Shown here: positions 21,148 to 27,656 of the stretch, one piece after another | Numbering within the stretch: the stretch's first letter is position 1 | How the letters are laid out: each line of letters opens with the position of its first letter | NCBI GenBank assembly: GCA_947632495.1 | Contig: CANRPL010000011.1 | Span: forward strand, 1 to 28,225 | Length of the DNA: 28,225 nucleotides | Direction of reading: 5' to 3' | Source of the DNA: an uncultured Bacilli bacterium | GTDB taxonomy: Bacteria; Bacillota_I; Bacilli_A; RF39; UBA660 | Program-made: the position numbers and the translations under genes | The notes under the pieces: model-generated | The model's input: the letters and a program-made list of their open reading frames with translations, nothing else | The model's database searches: none | Told to the model about the DNA's origin: nothing

Positions 21148-22086
21148 ATGTATAAATTATATCGTGACAATGATTATCAAATAATGTATTATAAGTTTTT
21201 TTCACTTCATGAATATACTAGTTTTTTAACATCAGAATTATCCAATCCCAAATTTAGTGGATATAGTAGTAATGAAGGAGATTATTCATTTTGTAAAACT
21301 AGAAGTTTTGAAGAAGCTCTTGATTTATGTACTTATGGTTACTATGAAGATTATAAGCAATTTATAAATTTAAAAATAAGTCTTGATCGCTTTTTAACTT
21401 TAGCAACAAAAAAGAGTAAAGCCTTTAATGATTATGTTGGTTTTGTACCAGATGTTAAAGCATATCTTGAAGGTAACCCATTAGCGATGATTAATAAAGC
21501 TAAAGCAAGATATCAAAAGATAACGATATGGTTTAATTCATCGTATTCTGCTGATTGTACCAAAGAGCAGATATATGCAAGAGGGGCAATTACTTTATCA
21601 TTAATTGAATTATTAGAAAAATTAGGCTATAGTGTGGACCTACATCTTATTGAATTAAGTTATAATGGTAAGCAGTTTCATTTTAGTGATTTTCTTTTAA
21701 AAGAAGAAGGTGAAAGGTTAAATCCAGGTAAATTGTTTTTTCCAATGTGCCATCCCTCATGGATTAGACGTCTTAACTTTCGCCTTATTGAAGTTACTCC
21801 TGATATAACTGATGATTGGTTAAATTATGGTATACCATGTAATTATAATCAAATAAAAGAAATCGTAAAACCCCAAGGTTGCGATATTATTATTCCGACA
21901 ATCGAAGAATTAAGAATCGGTGGTCATGATCTGTTAGAAGATATTACGCAAGTTTTAGATTATATTGATAAGCAAGGAAATCAAGATTTTAAAATCAAAG
22001 AAAAGGTTAAAGTTAATCAATATTCTCCCCATTATAATGATATTGATTATTGTGATGATGAAGACTGCGAAGAATTACCATTTTAA
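21148..22086 (+). CDS. von Willebrand A-like partner protein (DUF7192-like)
   Basis: A 312-aa protein. The N-terminal part has SFEEALDLCTYGYYEDY (about 53-69), like the SFEEAL-GW motif of the partner proteins of phage-type AAA+ ATPases. The middle resembles a degenerate vWA fold: ITIWFNSSYSADC (125-137) at the position of the metal-site motif DxSxS, then ARGAITLSLIELLEKLGYSV and FPMCHPSWIRRLNFRLIE. The canonical Asp of the metal site is replaced by Asn. The C-terminus is acidic with CDDEDCEELPF. The ATG at 21148 (GAGG 5 bp upstream) starts 2 bp after the ATPase stop and is preferred to an in-frame ATG at 21127. MoxR-vWA pairs act as chaperone or remodelling systems; the target here is unknown. 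Confidence 0.65.
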   Translation: MYKLYRDNDYQIMYYKFFSLHEYTSFLTSELSNPKFSGYSSNEGDYSFCKTRSFEEALDLCTYGYYEDYKQFINLKISLDRFLTLATKKSKAFNDYVGFVPDVKAYLEGNPLAMINKAKARYQKITIWFNSSYSADCTKEQIYARGAITLSLIELLEKLGYSVDLHLIELSYNGKQFHFSDFLLKEEGERLNPGKLFFPMCHPSWIRRLNFRLIEVTPDITDDWLNYGIPCNYNQIKEIVKPQGCDIIIPTIEELRIGGHDLLEDITQVLDYIDKQGNQDFKIKEKVKVNQYSPHYNDIDYCDDEDCEELPF

Positions 22087-22104
22087 AAAGTTCAATTACA
22101 TACC

Positions 22105-22133
22105 TTTACTTTTTATATATTTATTGTTAAAAT
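22105..22133 (+). promoter_or_regulatory. Promoter of the 22158 gene
   Basis: TTTACT (22105-22110), a 17-bp spacer and TAAAAT (22128-22133). Confidence 0.65.
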
Positions 22134-22157
22134 TTTTATAGGAAGGTGAGTGTTAAA

Positions 22158-22409
22158 ATGGCTGAAGAAAAGAAAAATTATGAACCAATTTCAATGTGGG
22201 GTTATTTCGGATATGAAATATTATTTGCTATTCCAGTTATTGGTTTAATTGCTTTATTAATTTCTGCTTTTGGTTCAAAAAATGTTAACGTACGTAATTT
22301 TGCTAAATCAAAATTCTGCGCTGCTATTATTTTAGGCATTATTGTTGTAATTGTTGTATCTGTTGTTGGTGTTCAAAGTTTTATTGATGCTTTAGAACAA
22401 CTTAAATAA
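22158..22409 (+). CDS. Small two-TM membrane protein
   Basis: An 83-aa protein with the N-terminal motif YEPISMWGYFGYEILFAIPVIG and two membrane segments (about 18-42 and 55-75) joined by the basic loop GSKNVNVRNFAKSKF. The same layout is seen in a widespread Firmicutes family of unknown role that is often mislabelled as a transporter subunit. The start ATG at 22158 follows AAGGTGAG by 7 bp; a GTG 12 bp earlier is inside that site. It is a single gene with its own promoter and terminator. Confidence 0.8.
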   Translation: MAEEKKNYEPISMWGYFGYEILFAIPVIGLIALLISAFGSKNVNVRNFAKSKFCAAIILGIIVVIVVSVVGVQSFIDALEQLK

Positions 22410-22410
22410 A

Positions 22411-22441
22411 AAAATTATTCTTTTGAATAATCTTTTTTTTT
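22411..22441 (+). terminator. Terminator after the 22158 gene
   Basis: ATTATTC / GAATAAT stem (22414-22420 and 22425-22431) and a long T run (22433-22441). Confidence 0.87.
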
Positions 22442-22465
22442 GCTATAATAATAGTAGTGATAAAT

Positions 22466-23200
22466 ATGCGAAAAATAAAATATCGAAAGTCATCATCTAA
22501 TGCTTATATTTCTCTTTTGTTAATTATTCTTTTAGGTGTCGCTGCGTACTTTTATGATTTCTATAATCATATTACTGATAATCTTGCAGGACCTACTATT
22601 GAGGAACCTTCTTATTCATTAAGTGATATTCCTGAATATAGTGGAGAAAATTATGTCATTATTAACAATAATGAACCTTTTTTTGATGATGATGAATTAA
22701 CTATATCTTCTCTTGAAGCTTATAGTGATTTGGATGCTTTAGGTAGATGTGGAGTAGCAGTAGCTAAAATAGGAATTGATACAATGCCTACTAAAAAAAG
22801 AGGTAGCATTAGTAGTATTAAACCTAGTGGTTGGCATTTGATTAAATATGACAATATCGAAGATCGATATTTATATAATAGATGTCATTTAATCGGCTAT
22901 CAATTAGCTGGTGAAAATGCCAATGAAAAAAATTTGATAACTTGTACTAGACAGATGAATACTGAAGGAATGTTACCATTTGAAAATTTAGTTGCTGATT
23001 ATGTTAAAGAGACAAAACACCATGTCTTATATCGTGTGACGCCAATGTATGATGGTGATAATCTTTTAGCGAGTGGCGTATTGATGGAAGCTCAATCTAT
23101 TGAAGATGATACTATTAAATATAATGTGTATGTATATAATCATCAAGATGGTATTACAATTGACTACGCCACTGGTGATAGTAAAAAGGATGAAAGTTAA
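22466..23200 (+). CDS. Membrane-anchored DNA/RNA non-specific endonuclease
   Basis: A 244-aa protein. It has a basic N-terminus and TM (about residues 14-33) as uncleaved signal anchor, then an extracytoplasmic nuclease domain. The beta-beta-alpha metal motif is YLYNRCHLIGYQLAGENAN with catalytic H141. NLITCTRQMN, EGMLPFENLVADYVK, HVLYRVTP and NLLASGVLMEA are typical of the EndA/NucA-like nucleases that degrade or process external DNA. The ATG at 22466 has no clear ribosome binding site. TATAAT (22444-22449) lies only 16 bp upstream, so the message has a very short leader, and an in-frame GTG (22457) sits at the expected start of transcription. A two-way terminator follows. Confidence 0.88.
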   Translation: MRKIKYRKSSSNAYISLLLIILLGVAAYFYDFYNHITDNLAGPTIEEPSYSLSDIPEYSGENYVIINNNEPFFDDDELTISSLEAYSDLDALGRCGVAVAKIGIDTMPTKKRGSISSIKPSGWHLIKYDNIEDRYLYNRCHLIGYQLAGENANEKNLITCTRQMNTEGMLPFENLVADYVKETKHHVLYRVTPMYDGDNLLASGVLMEAQSIEDDTIKYNVYVYNHQDGITIDYATGDSKKDES

Positions 23201-23204
23201 AAAG

Positions 23205-23229
23205 AAAAGATATCTAGGATATCTTTTTT
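23205..23229. terminator. Two-way terminator between convergent genes
   Basis: 10-bp stem AAAAGATATC / GATATCTTTT (23205-23214 and 23218-23227) with a TAG loop. It abuts the stop of the leftward gene. Confidence 0.9.
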
Positions 23230-23887
23230 ATTTAGAACGCTGAAAATATGTTACTTCATTTGTATCAACATTAAGTACTTGGCCTTCAAAACCTTGTTCA
23301 TCATAGTCAACAACAATCCATACATAATGCCATTTACTATTTTCCGGAATATTAGTTGAGCTTTTGTCGACGCCACCAGAGATAATCTTTTTAGGTGTAA
23401 GTGTTAAGGTATATATGTCTTCCTCTGTGACATTTCCTTTAGAATTTTTTAAGATAGTATCGACAGCGTTTTCATTAAGCCCTACACTTTTAAGACCTTC
23501 ACGACCAGTTTCAATCGTCATTGTTCCATACCAATAATTATCTTTTAAATCATTATATGATTTGTACCACCAAAATTCATTTCCATCAAATACCCAGTAA
23601 GTCTCGTAATCACTTGATTGTGTTTTCCAACCACCATATAGTTCTAAATCTTTCTTTTCTTCGTTTTCAACAATTTTTGGTTCTTCTTTTTTATTGTCAT
23701 CTGATTCATTTAAAAGATAAAAGGCCATAGGACCCGCTACTAGAACTAAAACAATGATAATTACGATAATAAGGGGATTTACACCTTTTTTATTTGGTAC
23801 TTGTTGATATGGAACTTGATTATATTGAAATTGATTAGGATAATAATTATTGGGATTATTATATTGATTATAATAATTTTGATTCAT
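23228..23887 (-). CDS. Single-pass membrane protein with Asn/Gln/Tyr-rich tail
   Basis: A 219-aa protein of unknown function. The cytoplasmic tail (1-37) is almost only Asn, Tyr, Gln and Pro (MNQNYYNQYNNPNNYYPNQF). The TM is at about 38-58, followed by an acidic linker and an exported domain of about 140 aa rich in Trp (GGWKTQSSDYETYWVF, EFWWYKSYND, NSKWHYVWIVVDY). The domain may be a lipocalin-like beta-barrel (inference from alternating aromatic strands). No Cys is present. The start follows AGAAAGG; the promoter is at 23913-23942. It has the same architecture as the 1770 and 2680-6305 proteins, suggesting that this organism uses it often. Confidence 0.75.
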   Translation of the reverse strand: MNQNYYNQYNNPNNYYPNQFQYNQVPYQQVPNKKGVNPLIIVIIIVLVLVAGPMAFYLLNESDDNKKEEPKIVENEEKKDLELYGGWKTQSSDYETYWVFDGNEFWWYKSYNDLKDNYWYGTMTIETGREGLKSVGLNENAVDTILKNSKGNVTEEDIYTLTLTPKKIISGGVDKSSTNIPENSKWHYVWIVVDYDEQGFEGQVLNVDTNEVTYFQRSK

Positions 23888-23912
23888 TTTTAAAACCTTA
23901 CCTTTCTTGTTA

Positions 23913-23942
23913 ATTGTAACATTAGTTAAGTGATGTGGTCAA
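23913..23942 (-). promoter_or_regulatory. Promoter of the 23887 leftward gene
   Basis: On the minus strand, TTGACC (23942-23937), an 18-bp spacer and TACAAT (23918-23913). Confidence 0.7.
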
Positions 23943-23960
23943 TGCGAAATTATAATGTAG

Positions 23961-23990
23961 TGTAAAGATTAATAATGATTATGTAAAGAT
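23961..23990 (+). repeat. TGTAAAGAT direct repeat upstream of the acetyltransferase gene
   Basis: TGTAAAGAT occurs at 23961 and 23982, 21 bp apart (two helical turns), just upstream of the likely -10 (TACAAT, 24013-24018). It may be a regulator-binding site, but two copies of an AT-rich 9-mer are limited evidence. Confidence 0.4.
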
Positions 23991-24045
23991 AGAAAAATAA
24001 TAAATAAAGTAGTACAATAATTATAGTTGTAGGAGGATTTTAATA

Positions 24046-24582
24046 ATGTTTCATAAAATAAGATTAATACTTGGGGGCCATAGTTTAGATAGTGATAAAA
24101 ATACGTTCCTTAAACTTAGAAAAAAATTGCAGAGCAAACCAAATAAAATATATGAATTATTTCTTCGTCACCGCTATAACAAAATCTTATATCGCAATAA
24201 TGCCTCTATACCATTAGTTAGTAAGATAGGGGATAATATTATTTTTCCTCATGGACTATCTGGTATTTTTATATCAAGAGGCGCTACTATCGGAAATAAC
24301 TGCACTATTTTTCATCAAGTAACAATTGGATCTAATACTTTAGCTGATAGTAAAAAAAGTGGTGCTCCCACAATCGGTGATAACTGTTATATTGGAGCGG
24401 GTGCTAAAATAATTGGCAATGTTCACATCGGTAATAATGTTCGCATTGGTGCTAATGCAATTGTAACTATGGATATTCCGGATAATGCTACGGTTGTTTT
24501 AGAAAAGCCACGTATTATTGTTCATAATGAAAAAAGAGATAATTCTTTTGTAACTTATGATAATTATGATGAGCAAAAATAA
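24046..24582 (+). CDS. Serine-acetyltransferase-like left-handed beta-helix enzyme
   Basis: A 178-aa hexapeptide-repeat acyltransferase. Residues 62-150 show the repeated [IV]G-N-x pattern (ISRGATIGNNCTIFHQVTIG, PTIGDNCYIGAGAKIIG, VHIGNNVRIGANAIV). H69 in FPHGLSG and H90 in IFHQVTIG sit where serine O-acetyltransferases and related sugar acetyltransferases keep their catalytic His. It is shorter than full CysE (which has a longer N-terminal helical domain), so polysaccharide or antibiotic-type acetylation is equally possible. The ATG at 24046 follows GTAGGAGG. It is divergent from the 23228-23887 gene and convergent with the activase gene. Confidence 0.82.
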   Translation: MFHKIRLILGGHSLDSDKNTFLKLRKKLQSKPNKIYELFLRHRYNKILYRNNASIPLVSKIGDNIIFPHGLSGIFISRGATIGNNCTIFHQVTIGSNTLADSKKSGAPTIGDNCYIGAGAKIIGNVHIGNNVRIGANAIVTMDIPDNATVVLEKPRIIVHNEKRDNSFVTYDNYDEQK

Positions 24583-24605
24583 AAGAGTGTTTTAACACTC
24601 TTTTT
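24581..24605. terminator. Two-way terminator
   Basis: AAAAGAGTGT / ACACTCTTTT stem (24581-24590 and 24595-24604) with a TTTA loop and T or A runs on both sides. It contains the end of both convergent genes. Confidence 0.9.
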
Positions 24606-25560
24606 GTTCTTTTATAGTAATAGCGCCATTTTCACAACGATTACCCCAAGCATCAATTAATTTTTTGTTTTTATAGATACATATAATCTCACAATGATTA
24701 GCGCATTTTTGACATTCAATACCTTTAGTAGTGAATTCCATTTCAGTTACATCAAAGCTAAATTCTTTTTCGATTTTTGATTTTTTAGCAAGGATAGCGA
24801 CCCCTAAAGCTCCCATTAAATGACTATTTGGATCGACAATAACATCACATCCGGTTGCTTCTTCAAAAGCTTTAGTAACTCCAATATTTTTAGAGACACC
24901 ACCTTGGAAAACAATTGGTGGTAAAATCTTTTTACCTTTACCAACATTATTAAGATAATTAGTGACAACCGCTTTACAAAGACCGGCGATAATATCTTCT
25001 TTTTTGTGACCAATTTGAGCTTTGTGAACTAGATCAGATTCAGCAAAGACCGTACAGCGTGCTGCTATATTAGTAGGTTTTTTACTAGTAAGGGCAATTT
25101 TACCAAAGTCCTCAACTTCAACACCTAGTCTTTTAGCTTGGCTAGAAAGAAATGATCCTGTTCCAGCTGCACAGAGTGTGTTCATCGCATAATCGACAAC
25201 AACGCCATCTTCGACAAGAATAATTTTTGAATCTTGACCACCGATTTCTAAAATCGTTCGGACGTCAGGATAAAGTGATGTCGTTCCAATAGCGTGCGCG
25301 GTTATTTCATTTTTTACAACACTCGCACCAACCATTGCGCCAATAAGTTTACGAGCGCTTCCTGTCGTACCGACAGCGACAATTTTATAGGTGCGTTTTT
25401 TGAATTGACTCTCTAATGCTTTTAATAATTTCTTGACAGCTTCCATTGGATTTCCTTCGGTCCATAAATATTCACTAGCTAGAATTTTATTGTTTTCATC
25501 CATAATGATACCTTTTGTTGATATTGAGCCAACATCAATTCCTAAATATGCTTTCTTCAT
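24592..25560 (-). CDS. Acyl-CoA dehydratase activase (BcrAD/BadFG/HgdC family)
   Basis: A 322-aa ASKHA-fold ATPase that uses ATP to push an electron onto 2-hydroxyacyl-CoA dehydratases. Features: phosphate loop AYLGIDVGSISTKG, GTTGSARKLIGAM, EIGGQDSK (near 105-112), the two Cys that bridge the dimer [4Fe-4S] cluster (C130 in NTLCAAGTGSF, C169 in AARCTVFAESD), and FQGGVSKN with PHLMGALG-like HLMGALGVAI. A C-terminal add-on of about 45 aa has five Cys (283, 286, 290, 294, 309), possibly a second Fe-S site. The start overlaps the preceding stop by 1 bp, with AAAGGAG upstream. It is the last gene of a three-gene leftward operon. Confidence 0.9.
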   Translation of the reverse strand: MKKAYLGIDVGSISTKGIIMDENNKILASEYLWTEGNPMEAVKKLLKALESQFKKRTYKIVAVGTTGSARKLIGAMVGASVVKNEITAHAIGTTSLYPDVRTILEIGGQDSKIILVEDGVVVDYAMNTLCAAGTGSFLSSQAKRLGVEVEDFGKIALTSKKPTNIAARCTVFAESDLVHKAQIGHKKEDIIAGLCKAVVTNYLNNVGKGKKILPPIVFQGGVSKNIGVTKAFEEATGCDVIVDPNSHLMGALGVAILAKKSKIEKEFSFDVTEMEFTTKGIECQKCANHCEIICIYKNKKLIDAWGNRCENGAITIKEQKEC

Positions 25561-26627
25561 TATTTTTTCTCCTTTCGCATCATTATCATGTCATAGAAGG
25601 CTTCTAAACGCGTTTGAATACCGGTTTCACTTGTCTGTGAATCAAAGCTAAAATATAAGATAGGTATTTTATAGTCATTACTTATTTTTTGTAAAACTGG
25701 CATAGCATCTATCTCAGGTGTACAACCAAATGATTTGACATGGACAATACCATCAAATCCAGCTTTAGCCCACTCTAATGTTTTATATACTGTCGCCATA
25801 CTCGTCGCACCCATATAATATTTAACATAGTTTTTAATTTCTTTTTTTTGTTCTTTACCATTATGATGTAAGACGGAATTTGAGACATTCATCCAACGAT
25901 AAATAACGATACCTTTTTTAGCTAATTCTTTTTCAATATAGTGATTGCTGAAAGGTTCCATAATGGTGTAGTATTCTCCGACAATCCCAACGCGCATAAT
26001 TTTTTTCGGTTTTTTTAACTTTACATCTTTTAATCTCTTTTTACATTTCTTTGTTATCTTTTCAATATCTTTTTTGGTTTCAGCACTACGAAGTTCTTCT
26101 AGGAATTCTTCTTGAATCTTTTCCATAGAACCATCTTTTACTTCAAACCCCACATTTTGTCTTACAAAATCATCAATTTCATCGATACATTCAACCATCT
26201 TTAAAGTAGCGATTAAAACCGTCGATACTTTTTTTATATTCATATTAGGGTTAACCTTTTTAAATTCATTATAAAATGATAGGGGATTATTGTAACTTGC
26301 TTTTGACATATTAACGAAGTTAACATTGTAACCTAAATCTTTTAAAATTTGTTCATGTAATTCACCATAATAACCTAATCGGCAAACCCCACCTGTTTGA
26401 ATTAAAGTATTCGCACCGGCTTCAATAGCTTCAATATAATTTCCTAGATTAAATTTAAAAGGTGAACACACAAAATCAGGACTATATTTAGATCCGATTT
26501 CTAGTGTTTTTTTAGTTGATGGTGGTGGGGTAACATATTCGACACCTAATCCTTTGGTAAATAAAAATTCCAAAGCAATATGGTAATTACCAAATCGAGG
26601 ACAAGCTACTTTAATTTTTTCGTTCAT
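25560..26627 (-). CDS. 2-hydroxyacyl-CoA dehydratase-like subunit
   Basis: A 355-aa protein of the HgdB-like dehydratase family. Visible features: CPRFGNYHIALEF, TPPPSTKKTLEIGSKYSP, CSPFKFNLGNYIEAIEAGAN and TGGVCRLGYYGELH (Cys at likely Fe-S positions), then VGIVGEYYTIMEPFSN and, near the end, VKSFGCTPEID and SFDSQTSETGIQTRLEAF. The start is the second ATG (26627), since the first lies directly against AAAGGAGG. It overlaps the upstream gene by 17 bp and the activase by 1 bp. In fused relatives this and its two neighbours are one large polypeptide, so they probably form one complex. The substrate is unknown. Confidence 0.85.
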   Translation of the reverse strand: MNEKIKVACPRFGNYHIALEFLFTKGLGVEYVTPPPSTKKTLEIGSKYSPDFVCSPFKFNLGNYIEAIEAGANTLIQTGGVCRLGYYGELHEQILKDLGYNVNFVNMSKASYNNPLSFYNEFKKVNPNMNIKKVSTVLIATLKMVECIDEIDDFVRQNVGFEVKDGSMEKIQEEFLEELRSAETKKDIEKITKKCKKRLKDVKLKKPKKIMRVGIVGEYYTIMEPFSNHYIEKELAKKGIVIYRWMNVSNSVLHHNGKEQKKEIKNYVKYYMGATSMATVYKTLEWAKAGFDGIVHVKSFGCTPEIDAMPVLQKISNDYKIPILYFSFDSQTSETGIQTRLEAFYDMIMMRKEKK

Positions 26628-27540
26628 ATTCATCCTCCTTTTTAAGTTTAATAATATCGATAAAGCTTTCAAGACGTGTCTCTAAACCAGCACTACCATC
26701 TTGACCATCAAGAATTAAGTTTAACATAGGTAGTCCTTTAACACGGCGAATGATTATTTCGTTAACCAAGGAATCAGGCCCACAAGGGAAGGAACTCATC
26801 AAAATAATACCATCAACCTGATCCTTATAAATAGCCAAGGCTCCAACCAATTCTTTATTAAAGGCCCATGGTAGTGTCTCACTAATTTGTTTACTAGCTT
26901 CACGTGCCTCTTTTTTATCACAAATATCAGCGATAATAGGCGTTGCGCCAAGTTCTTTTAAGTACTGAATAATAGGACTTCCAATATAGCGATCATAGAC
27001 ATTGTATTGGTGACCAACTAATAATATTTTTAATCCATCTTTTTCTAATAATTGTTCTTGGTATTTAAGATCCATTTCTTGATGCATCTTTTGACTTTGT
27101 TTAGCGATAACATAAGCCCTAGTAATCGCTGCTTTCTTTTTACCAAGAAATTTACCTATCTTTAAGAAAGCTCTAAATTCATTAGCTGTTTCTTTAGGAT
27201 TAATATTGTAAAAGAGAATCTTAATATTACGATCACGGAAAGTATTCTTGACAACATCATAGATAGCTTGAAATTTGGTACATACTGTACCATCTGTACC
27301 ATATCCAAAAACACGTGGCACCAATACATAGTCACATTTATCAATTAAGTAATCAACATGTCCTAAATATATTTTAGATGAAAGACAGGCTTCATCGATG
27401 GCCCAAATTGATCCTTGTTTATATATTTCACGATTAGTATAAGGACTGACAATATATTCAATTCCTAGCTCTTCAAAAAAAGTTTCCCATAAGTAATGAT
27501 ATTTATAGTATAAGAAAGCTCGTGGAATACCTATTTTCAT
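26611..27540 (-). CDS. DUF2229-type acyl-CoA dehydratase-related protein
   Basis: A 309-aa protein with the family start MKIGIPRAFLYYKYHYLWETFF, then EACLSSKIYLGHVDYL, CDYVLVPRVFGYGTDGTVCTKF, and the C-terminal SSFPCGPDSLVNEIIIRR plus DGQDGSAGLETRLESF, the last matching the end of the next protein. It belongs to the DUF2229/CoA-dehydratase group, with Cys in the positions used for [4Fe-4S] clusters. The ATG at 27540 is preferred to a GTG 9 bp upstream that lies in the GGGTGAT ribosome binding site. It is the first gene of the leftward operon; its promoter is probably the extended -10 at 27559-27564. No dedicated metabolic genes lie nearby. Confidence 0.85.
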   Translation of the reverse strand: MKIGIPRAFLYYKYHYLWETFFEELGIEYIVSPYTNREIYKQGSIWAIDEACLSSKIYLGHVDYLIDKCDYVLVPRVFGYGTDGTVCTKFQAIYDVVKNTFRDRNIKILFYNINPKETANEFRAFLKIGKFLGKKKAAITRAYVIAKQSQKMHQEMDLKYQEQLLEKDGLKILLVGHQYNVYDRYIGSPIIQYLKELGATPIIADICDKKEAREASKQISETLPWAFNKELVGALAIYKDQVDGIILMSSFPCGPDSLVNEIIIRRVKGLPMLNLILDGQDGSAGLETRLESFIDIIKLKKEDEYERKN

Positions 27541-27558
27541 TCGTATCACCCAAAATTT

Positions 27559-27567
27559 ATTTTATCA
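27559..27567 (-). promoter_or_regulatory. Extended -10 of the dehydratase operon
   Basis: On the minus strand, TG followed by one base and TAAAAT (27564-27559). No good -35 hexamer lies at 17 bp, so it is a likely extended -10 promoter. Confidence 0.45.
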
Positions 27568-27606
27568 CATATTGTCAAATACACAAAAAGAAATCTAGAT
27601 AATTAT

Positions 27607-27634
27607 TTGATTTTAAGATAATTTATCGTATAAT
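27607..27634 (+). promoter_or_regulatory. Promoter of the choloylglycine hydrolase gene
   Basis: TTGATT (27607-27612), a 16-bp spacer and TATAAT (27629-27634); AGAAAGAAGG is 6 bp before the ATG. Confidence 0.7.
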
Positions 27635-27656
27635 AAAAATAGAAAGAAGGTATAAT

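Noticed and set aside
22881..22892. Cys next to the nuclease catalytic His (NRCH instead of DRGH) as a loss of function
   Set aside because: NRCHLIG is, as far as I recall, the normal form in related Firmicutes nucleases, so I do not call it a defect.
27559..27578. TTGACA (27578-27573, minus strand) as -35 of the dehydratase operon
   Set aside because: It lies only 8 bp from the TAAAAT box, too close for a sigma-A promoter; the extended -10 reading fits better.
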